From Mycobacterium sp. 155 (GTDB taxonomy: Bacteria > Actinomycetota > Actinomycetes > Mycobacteriales > Mycobacteriaceae): a stretch of 64,000 bases of DNA. Under the pieces are notes generated by a model. It was not told where the DNA came from, made no database searches, and saw only the letters and a program-made list of their open reading frames with translations. The stretch covers positions 372,001-436,000 of the forward strand of contig NZ_KB892705.1 in NCBI RefSeq assembly GCF_000373905.1, read 5' to 3'. This document shows, one piece after another, positions 58,029 to 64,000 of this stretch (position 1 is its first letter; each line of letters opens with the position of its first letter). The translations under genes were made by a program, and so were the position numbers.

Positions 58029-59631
58029 GGTCCCGGAGTTGTCGGCGTCGGGTGTGAAGCCGTCGGGAACCAAGTGGTGGCAACCACGGACCTGGTCGCT
58101 GCGCCGGCGCCTGGTGCTGACCCAGGTAGCCCTGCTCGCGGTGGTGTGCGTCAGCATCGGCGTCGCGACCGAGTTTGCGCTGCAACGGTTCCTGATGAAC
58201 CAGCTGGACGATCAGGTGATGGAGGCCGGACGCCGGTCGGCCGCCATCTACGAGCTGCCGCCGCCTCCGCTGATGTTTCCGCCCACGGGGCGGCACCACC
58301 TCCTGTTCGATCCCGAGCGTGGACCCGGTCCCGGATTTCTCAACGCGCCGGGCCAGGCCGCCCGCACGGTCGGCGCGGTCGTCGCGCCCGACCAGCCGAT
58401 CGACGCCGGGGTGATCACCTCCGACGGGGATCGTGTCTTCGTCAGCGCCGCGGCCGCCGATCAGCTGGGCGAGGTAGCGCCTGACCACACCCCGAGGACC
58501 ATCGACCTGGACGGGCTCGGGCGGTACCGGGTGATCGGGCTGCACCCCCGTCACGGCGGCCCGCAGATCATTGTCACGGGGTTGCCCACCGCGGTGGTGG
58601 ACGACACCCTGCTGTGGGTGCTCGGCATGTTCGCGGTGCTCGCCGTCGTCGCGCTCATCGCCGCGACGCTCGGCGGGATCCTCATCATCAGGCGCCAACT
58701 CGCCCCGCTGTCAAGGGTTTCCGCGGCAGCGCGGGCGGTCGCCGATCTGGAGCTGGACCGCGGCGAGGTGCGGCTGCCCACCCCGATCGTCAAGGTCGAC
58801 CCGGCCAGCGCACACACCGAGGTGGGGCAGCTGGGCACGTCGCTGAACCGCATGCTGGACCGGATCGCGAATGCCCTCTCCGCCCGGCATGCCAGTGAAA
58901 CCCGTGTGCGCCAGTTCGTCGCCGACGCCAGCCACGAACTGCGGACGCCGCTGGCTGCCATCAGGGGTTACACCGAGCTGGCTCAGCGTAAACGCGACGA
59001 TCTGCCCGTCGACGTCGCTCACGCGATGAAGCGCGTCGAATCCGAGACCGCGCGCATGACTCAGCTGGTCGAGGACATGCTGCTGCTGGCGCGTCTCGAT
59101 GCCGGGCGGCCGTTGGAGCGCGAGTCAGTGGACCTGTCCCGGCTGATCGTCGACACCCTCAGCGACGCACACGTCGCCGGGCCGCAGCATCAGTGGTCGC
59201 TGGAGTTGCCCGACGATCCGGTGGTCGTGGACGGTGACGAGGCCCGGTTGCATCAGGTGTTGGCCAATTTGCTGGCCAATGCGCGGACCCACACCCCGCC
59301 GGGAAGCTCCGTCACCGTGACCCTCGAACCCGATCACGATGGGTCGGTCGCACTGACCGTCGCCGACGACGGGCCTGGCATACCGCAATCGCTGCAGCCC
59401 GAGGTGTTCGAACGGTTCGCCCGCGGGGACTCGTCGCGGTCGCGGCGGGAGGGCAGCACCGGGCTCGGATTGGCGATCGTCGCCGCCGTCGTCAAGGCGC
59501 ACGGCGGCACCATCGAGGTACGCAGCGCCCCTGGTGCGACGGCGTTCACCGTTCACCTTCCCAGTGTTCAGCCCTCACAGGCGACGCACAGGTCGAACCA
59601 ATCAGAGACCAAGTTGCCATCGCAACGATGA
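58006..59631 (+). CDS. sensor histidine kinase paired with the PhoP/TrcR-type regulator
   Basis: This 541-residue kinase has two membrane helices (about 36-58 and 202-228) enclosing a large outside sensor domain of about 140 residues rich in Pro, Gly and His (YELPPPPLMFPP, GRHH). A HAMP region follows, then the H-box VADASHELRTPLAAIRGYTE with His310, NLLANARTHTPP, DDGPGIP and GSTGLGLAIV. It phosphorylates the regulator encoded just before it. ATG 58006 gives a 23-base overlap; GTG 58054 would avoid it and is possible. The stop lies four bases before the first glycosyltransferase start, so signal system and enzymes may share a transcript. Confidence 0.9.
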   Translation: MSSAPRAEVPELSASGVKPSGTKWWQPRTWSLRRRLVLTQVALLAVVCVSIGVATEFALQRFLMNQLDDQVMEAGRRSAAIYELPPPPLMFPPTGRHHLLFDPERGPGPGFLNAPGQAARTVGAVVAPDQPIDAGVITSDGDRVFVSAAAADQLGEVAPDHTPRTIDLDGLGRYRVIGLHPRHGGPQIIVTGLPTAVVDDTLLWVLGMFAVLAVVALIAATLGGILIIRRQLAPLSRVSAAARAVADLELDRGEVRLPTPIVKVDPASAHTEVGQLGTSLNRMLDRIANALSARHASETRVRQFVADASHELRTPLAAIRGYTELAQRKRDDLPVDVAHAMKRVESETARMTQLVEDMLLLARLDAGRPLERESVDLSRLIVDTLSDAHVAGPQHQWSLELPDDPVVVDGDEARLHQVLANLLANARTHTPPGSSVTVTLEPDHDGSVALTVADDGPGIPQSLQPEVFERFARGDSSRSRREGSTGLGLAIVAAVVKAHGGTIEVRSAPGATAFTVHLPSVQPSQATHRSNQSETKLPSQR

Positions 59632-59635
59632 AAGG

Positions 59636-61492
59636 GTGAGTCTGGTTGCTGTCGACCCCGTCGTGGAAGAGGTTGGGGCACAGGAACAGCCCCTGAAACT
59701 GCGCATGGCCGGCCGCGAACGCCTGGCGTTGGCAGTCCTGTTGGTGACCACCGCGGCGTTGTACCTGTGGAACCTGTCGATCAGCGGTTGGGCCAACGCG
59801 TTCTACTCTGCTGCCGCCCAGGCGGGCGGCAGCAACTGGACCGCGATGCTGTTCGGCTCGAGCGACGCCGCGAACGCCATTACCGTCGACAAAACGCCGG
59901 CCGCCCTGTGGATCGTCGACATTTCCGTGCGGCTGTTCGGGCTGAACCCGTGGAGCATCCTTGTGCCACAGGCGCTGGAAGGTGTCGCGGCAGTCGCGGT
60001 GCTCTATGCCGCGGTGCGCCGGGCCGCGGGGCCCGCCGCGGCACTGCTGGCCGGTGCGGTGCTGGCGCTGACGCCGGCGGCCGCGTTGATCTTCCGGTTC
60101 AACAATCCCGACGCGCTGCTGGTGCTACTGCTGGTGGTGGCCGCCTACTGCGTGCAGCGCGGCATCGAGAAAGACGCCACCCGGTGGTGGTTCGTCGGGG
60201 CGGGCGCAGCCGTCGGCCTCGGCTTTCTGGCCAAGATGCTTCAGGCGTTCCTGGTGCTGCCGGGATTGGGCGCTGCGACGCTGATCGCGGGTGACCGGTC
60301 CATGCGCCGGCGGGTGGGTGACGTCCTGGTGGCCGGTGCGGTCCTGGTGGTCAGCGGCGGGTGGTATCTGCTGCTGGTCGAATGGTGGCCGACCTCGTCA
60401 CGGCCCTACATCGGTGGATCGCAACACGACAGCATCGTCGAACTGGTGCTGGGCTACAACGGTTTCGGCCGACTCACCGGTGACGAGACCGGCGGGCTGG
60501 GCAACATGAACTTCGATGCGGGCGCCGGGCGGTTGTTCGGCTCGCAGATGGGTGGCGACATCGCCTGGCTGCTGCCGGCAGCGCTGATCTGCCTGATCGC
60601 CGGACTTGTCATCACCCGGCGTGCGCCCCGCACCGATCGCACGCGGGCCGCGCTGTTGCTCTGGGGCGGCTGGTTGATGGTCACCGCGGTGGTGCTCAGC
60701 TTCATGAACGGAATCGTGCATCCGTACTACACCGTGGCGTTGGCACCTGCCATCGGTGCGCTCATTGGTATTGGTGCGACTTTGATGTGGCAGCGGCGCA
60801 ACGACATTCGCGCGGCCACCGCGATGTCGGGCACCGTGCTGGTCACGGCGGTACTGGCTGCGATACTGCTGGCCCGCGACGGCGACCCGATGCCGTGGCT
60901 GCGCGGGGCGGTCGCGGTCGGCGGAGTGGGAGCGGCCGCGCTGCTGCTGGTGAATGGATGGCTGGACCGCCGGGTGGTTCCGGCGGTGGCGGCTCTTGCG
61001 CTGGTGTCCTGTCTGGCCGCTCCTGCTGCCTACGCGGTAGCGACCGCGGCCAATCCGCACAGCGGCGCCATTCCTTCGGTCGGACCGTCGCGCGGCGGCG
61101 GATTCGGTGGCATGTTCGGTGCGCCCGATCCCGGTCCCGCTCTGACAGCAAGGCTCTCAGCCGGTGCCGCGGACTACACGTGGGCGGCTGCGGTGGTCGG
61201 TTCGAGCAATGCGGCCGGCTACCAATTGGCCACGGGCGCACCGATTATGGCCGTCGGCGGCTTCAACGGTACCGATCCGGCACCGACCTTCGACGAGTTC
61301 ATAGGCTATGTCGATCAACACCGGATCCACTACTTCATCCAGAGCCGGATCATGGGTGGTTTCGGCGGACGCACAACCAGCGGCAGCCAGGACGCCGCCA
61401 ACATCGCCGACTGGGTCGAGAACCACTTCAACGCCATCACCGTCGACGACGTGACCATCTACGACCTGACGCAACGTGGCCAGAACACATAG
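59636..61492 (+). CDS. GT39/ArnT-like membrane glycosyltransferase (YkcB type), first copy
   Basis: This 618-residue protein has about twelve membrane helices and the signature of the PMT/ArnT family: ALYLWNLSISGWANAFYSAAAQAG, then ANAITVDKTPAALWI with the catalytic-type Asp and Lys on the first outside loop, then RFNNPDALLVLLLV and LAKMLQAFLVLPGL. After the last helix there is a soluble extracytoplasmic domain with a Gly-rich loop (SRGGGFGGMFG). Such enzymes move a sugar from a polyprenyl-phosphate donor to an envelope acceptor. GTG 59636 is close to the kinase stop; ATG 59704 is an alternative. Confidence 0.87.
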   Translation: MSLVAVDPVVEEVGAQEQPLKLRMAGRERLALAVLLVTTAALYLWNLSISGWANAFYSAAAQAGGSNWTAMLFGSSDAANAITVDKTPAALWIVDISVRLFGLNPWSILVPQALEGVAAVAVLYAAVRRAAGPAAALLAGAVLALTPAAALIFRFNNPDALLVLLLVVAAYCVQRGIEKDATRWWFVGAGAAVGLGFLAKMLQAFLVLPGLGAATLIAGDRSMRRRVGDVLVAGAVLVVSGGWYLLLVEWWPTSSRPYIGGSQHDSIVELVLGYNGFGRLTGDETGGLGNMNFDAGAGRLFGSQMGGDIAWLLPAALICLIAGLVITRRAPRTDRTRAALLLWGGWLMVTAVVLSFMNGIVHPYYTVALAPAIGALIGIGATLMWQRRNDIRAATAMSGTVLVTAVLAAILLARDGDPMPWLRGAVAVGGVGAAALLLVNGWLDRRVVPAVAALALVSCLAAPAAYAVATAANPHSGAIPSVGPSRGGGFGGMFGAPDPGPALTARLSAGAADYTWAAAVVGSSNAAGYQLATGAPIMAVGGFNGTDPAPTFDEFIGYVDQHRIHYFIQSRIMGGFGGRTTSGSQDAANIADWVENHFNAITVDDVTIYDLTQRGQNT

Positions 61493-61547
61493 CCGGCGCA
61501 TAGCTTCGCCCAACGGGGAACACACACCACCGGAGAATTCTGAAGAC

Positions 61548-62855
61548 ATGACAGAAATCGCCACGCGGTCGGACTTCCACTTCGACGCCGATTACGACAC
61601 CGCTTATGACGGCGACGTACCCGCGGGCCGGTTCCATTTCGCGTCGCGGCCCAATGCCGCGGTGGCCGCCCGCGCCGCGGGCGTCCCGGTACTCGATGTA
61701 GTGGTGCCGGTCTACAACGAACAAGCGGCGCTGGCGCATTCGATATACCGGCTGCACCGCTACCTGCGGGAAAACTTCGCCATGCCGACCCGCATCACCA
61801 TCGCCGACAACGCCAGTGTCGACGACACCCCGCTGATCGCCGCCGAACTGGCCGCCGAGCTCAGCGACGTGCGCGTGGTACGGCTGGAGCAGAAGGGCCG
61901 CGGCCGCGCCCTGCACGCGGTGTGGTCCACGTCGGACGCTCCGGTACTGGCGTACATGGACGTCGACCTGTCCACCGATCTGGCCGCACTCGCCCCGCTG
62001 GTGGCCCCGCTCATCTCCGGCCACTCGGATCTGGCGATCGGCACCCGGTTGAGCCGCGGCTCGCGGGTGATCCGCGGCGCCAAGCGCGAATTCATCTCGC
62101 GCTGCTACAACCTGATCCTGAAATCGACGCTGTCAGCTCGGTTCTCCGACGCACAGTGCGGTTTCAAGGCGATCCGCGCCGACGTCGCACACGAGCTGCT
62201 GCCGTACGTTGCTGACACCGGCTGGTTCTTCGACACCGAGCTGTTGGTGCTGGCCGAGCGCAGCGGCCTGCGCATCCATGAAGTGCCCGTGGACTGGGTC
62301 GACGATCCGGACAGCCGGGTCGATATCGTCGCCACCGCCACCGCCGACCTCAAGGGCATCGGCCGCCTGTTGCGCGGTTTCGCCAACGGCTCGATCCCGG
62401 TCAATACCATTGCCGCCCAGCTCGGTTCGTCGCGCAAATCGGCACCGCCGAGTTCCCTGCTGCGCCAGACGGTGCGCTTCGGAGCCGTCGGTGTGGTGTC
62501 CACGCTGGCCTACCTGCTGCTGTTCGTGGCGCTGCGGGCGGGCTTGGGCGCGCAGGCCGCGAACCTGGTCGCGCTGTTGGTGACGGCGATCGGAAACACC
62601 GCAGCCAACCGGAGGTTCACCTTCGGCATCGCCGGCGCAGGAAACGTCACGCGGCATCATCTCGAGGGCCTCATCGTGTTCGGCATAGCGTTGTCGATCA
62701 CCAGCGGCTCACTGGGCCTGCTGCACTTGCTGACTCCGGTCCCGCACCGCGCAGTCGAACTCGGCGTGCTGGTGGCGGCGAACCTGGTGGCGACGGTTGT
62801 CCGCTTCGTGCTGTTGCGCGGCTGGGTGTTCCACCCGTCCCGGACGCGACGCTGA
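61548..62855 (+). CDS. GT2 polyprenyl-phosphate glycosyltransferase fused to GtrA-like membrane domain
   Basis: This 435-residue protein has two parts. Residues about 40-290 are a DPM1/GtrB-like GT2 enzyme: VVVPVYNEQAALAHS, IADNASVDDT, MDVDLSTD (the DxD-type metal site) and DAQCGFKAIR. Residues about 300-430 are a four-helix GtrA domain: LRQTVRFGAVGVVSTLAYLLLF, NTAANRRFTFG, and VLLRGWVFHP. GT2 would make a polyprenyl-phosphate sugar in the cytoplasm and GtrA may flip it outward. ATG 61548 is preferred to the GTG at 61476, which lies inside the previous gene. It lies between two ArnT-like enzymes that could use its product. Confidence 0.9.
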   Translation: MTEIATRSDFHFDADYDTAYDGDVPAGRFHFASRPNAAVAARAAGVPVLDVVVPVYNEQAALAHSIYRLHRYLRENFAMPTRITIADNASVDDTPLIAAELAAELSDVRVVRLEQKGRGRALHAVWSTSDAPVLAYMDVDLSTDLAALAPLVAPLISGHSDLAIGTRLSRGSRVIRGAKREFISRCYNLILKSTLSARFSDAQCGFKAIRADVAHELLPYVADTGWFFDTELLVLAERSGLRIHEVPVDWVDDPDSRVDIVATATADLKGIGRLLRGFANGSIPVNTIAAQLGSSRKSAPPSSLLRQTVRFGAVGVVSTLAYLLLFVALRAGLGAQAANLVALLVTAIGNTAANRRFTFGIAGAGNVTRHHLEGLIVFGIALSITSGSLGLLHLLTPVPHRAVELGVLVAANLVATVVRFVLLRGWVFHPSRTRR

Positions 62856-62880
62856 CCGCCAGAGCAGAAGGACCACGGAA

Positions 62881-64000
62881 ATGTTGACGCTCGCCAAACC
62901 ACAATCGGATACCGTGACGGTCTCCGATGAATCCGCGGCCCCGGTGCAACCCCGCTGGGTGCGACCCTCCTACTGGGCACTGCTCGCGGCCACCGCGGTG
63001 CTGTACTTGTGGGGGCTCAGCTCGGCAGGTTGGGCCAACGGCTACTACGCCGCCGCCGCACAGGCCGGTACCCAGTCCTGGAAGGCCTGGCTGTTCGGAT
63101 CGCTGGATCCGGGTAACGCCATCACGGTCGACAAGCCTCCGGCGGCGATGTGGGCAATGGGCTTGTCCGGCAGGCTGTTCGGCTTCAACGAGTTCACGAT
63201 GCTGTTGCCGCAGGCGCTGATGGGTGTGGCCGCGGTGGCCGTGCTCTACGCGACCGTGCGTCGCAGCAGCGGTCCGGGGGCGGCGTTGATTGCGGGCGCG
63301 GTCCTCGCGCTGACCCCGGTGGCCACGGTGATGTTCCGGTACAACAACCCCGATGCGCTGCTGGTGCTGCTGCTGGTCGTGGCCGCCTACTGCATGGTGC
63401 GCGCGATCGAGAACGGCGCTACTCGCTGGGTCGCGCTGACCGGTGTCGTGGTGGGCTTCGCGTTCCTGACCAAGATGCTGCAGGCGTTCCTGCCGCTGCC
63501 GGGCCTGGCGCTGGCGTTCCTGGTGGCCGCGCCGACCCCGTTGTGGAAGCGGATCGGTTCGCTGGCCGTCGGGGTCGCGACCATGATCGTGTCTGCCGGC
63601 TGGTACATCGCCCTGGTGGCGCTGTGGCCTGCCGATTCCAGGCCCTACATCGCGGGCTCAAGCGACAACAGCCTGCTGCAGCTGGCCTTCGGCTACAACG
63701 GAATCGACCGCATCGTCGGGCAGAACCAGCCGGGTGGCGGGTTCGGGCACGGCCCAGGCGGTGGTGGGCCGAACCTGTTCTTCGGTGGTCAGGCGGGCAT
63801 AGGCCGAATGTTCGGGCAGTCGATGGGCACCGAGGCCTCCTGGCTGCTGCCCGCGGCGCTGATCGGGCTGGTGGTCCTGCTCTGGCTGACCCGGCGTGCC
63901 GCGCGGACCGACAAGCTGCGGGCCGCCGCACTGTTGTGGGGCGGCTGGCTGCTGGTCACCGGTGCGGTGTTCAGCTTCATGGACGGCACGATCCACCCTT
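62881..64000 (+). CDS. GT39/ArnT-like membrane glycosyltransferase (YkcB type), second copy, 3' end missing
   Basis: The frame is open from ATG 62881 to the right edge (373 codons). It is a paralogue of the gene at 59636: LYLWGLSSAGWANGYYAAAAQAG, GNAITVDKPPAAMWAM, RYNNPDALLVLLLVVAAY and LTKMLQAFLPLPGL occur in the same order. It has a longer Gly-rich outer loop (GGGFGHGPGGGGPN) where the first copy is shorter. A GAAGGA ribosome binding site precedes the ATG by eight bases. Likely tandem duplication with specialisation for another acceptor. Confidence 0.85.
   Translation, partial: MLTLAKPQSDTVTVSDESAAPVQPRWVRPSYWALLAATAVLYLWGLSSAGWANGYYAAAAQAGTQSWKAWLFGSLDPGNAITVDKPPAAMWAMGLSGRLFGFNEFTMLLPQALMGVAAVAVLYATVRRSSGPGAALIAGAVLALTPVATVMFRYNNPDALLVLLLVVAAYCMVRAIENGATRWVALTGVVVGFAFLTKMLQAFLPLPGLALAFLVAAPTPLWKRIGSLAVGVATMIVSAGWYIALVALWPADSRPYIAGSSDNSLLQLAFGYNGIDRIVGQNQPGGGFGHGPGGGGPNLFFGGQAGIGRMFGQSMGTEASWLLPAALIGLVVLLWLTRRAARTDKLRAAALLWGGWLLVTGAVFSFMDGTIHP

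Overview
This is a GC-rich, gene-dense stretch of a mycobacterial chromosome, most likely from a rapidly growing Mycobacterium/Mycolicibacterium. The evidence is the fused 2-oxoglutarate decarboxylase Kgd, a run of LpqZ/LprE/LprB/LprC-type lipoproteins, a Tap efflux pump, a MbtM-like mycobactin ligase, a 13E12/DUF222 protein, and a gene order that follows the M. tuberculosis Rv1239c-Rv1283c region with insertions and losses (synteny recalled from memory, not computed). No rRNA, tRNA, CRISPR array or prophage was seen. No stretch of 300 bases lacks a gene.

Layout. 1-8.2 kb: 5' part of a CorA-type transporter, malic enzyme, LpqZ-like lipoprotein, short-chain dehydrogenase, Kgd, and an EcsC-like membrane protein. 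8.3-15.1 kb: two drug-type MFS exporters and a large nuclease-helicase. 15.1-19.6 kb: a DUF559-type protein, LprE, a DEAD-box helicase coupled to an acyltransferase. 19.6-28.6 kb: siderophore-interacting reductase behind a near-consensus IdeR box, rhomboid protease, FAD oxidase, Tap, UdgB, luciferase-like oxidoreductase, HIT protein, MbtM-like ligase, VOC protein. 28.6-32.6 kb: an AraC-type regulator broken by a one-base frameshift, a LexA-controlled 13E12 protein, an insertion sequence with tandem 36-bp repeats at both ends, and a family-6-like DNA glycosylase. 32.6-40.1 kb: class III adenylyl cyclase, then a copper module (DUF305 lipoprotein, sensor kinase/response regulator, CsoR-type operator, CopZ, CopA) translationally coupled to an alkyltransferase and a small membrane protein. 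40.1-49.5 kb: heterodimeric ABC exporter, LprB/LprC, SixA-type phosphatase, SbcD/SbcC-like pair. 49.5-56.3 kb: alpha/beta hydrolase and the Opp oligopeptide importer. 56.4-64 kb: two small exported proteins, a PhoP/TrcR-type two-component system with 11-bp-periodic CACAG repeats, and a three-gene glycosyltransferase cluster (GT39, GT2-GtrA fusion, GT39) that runs off the right edge.

Two themes run through the window. First, many genes (at least 13) carry a TAnnnT hexamer exactly 6-8 bases before the start codon and no ribosome binding site, the signature of leaderless transcripts. These positions fixed many start choices here. Second, several stress circuits can be read from the DNA: iron (IdeR box), copper (CsoR-type operator plus two-component system), DNA damage (LexA box) and an autoregulated PhoP-type system. 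Convergent neighbours are packed with almost no space for terminators.
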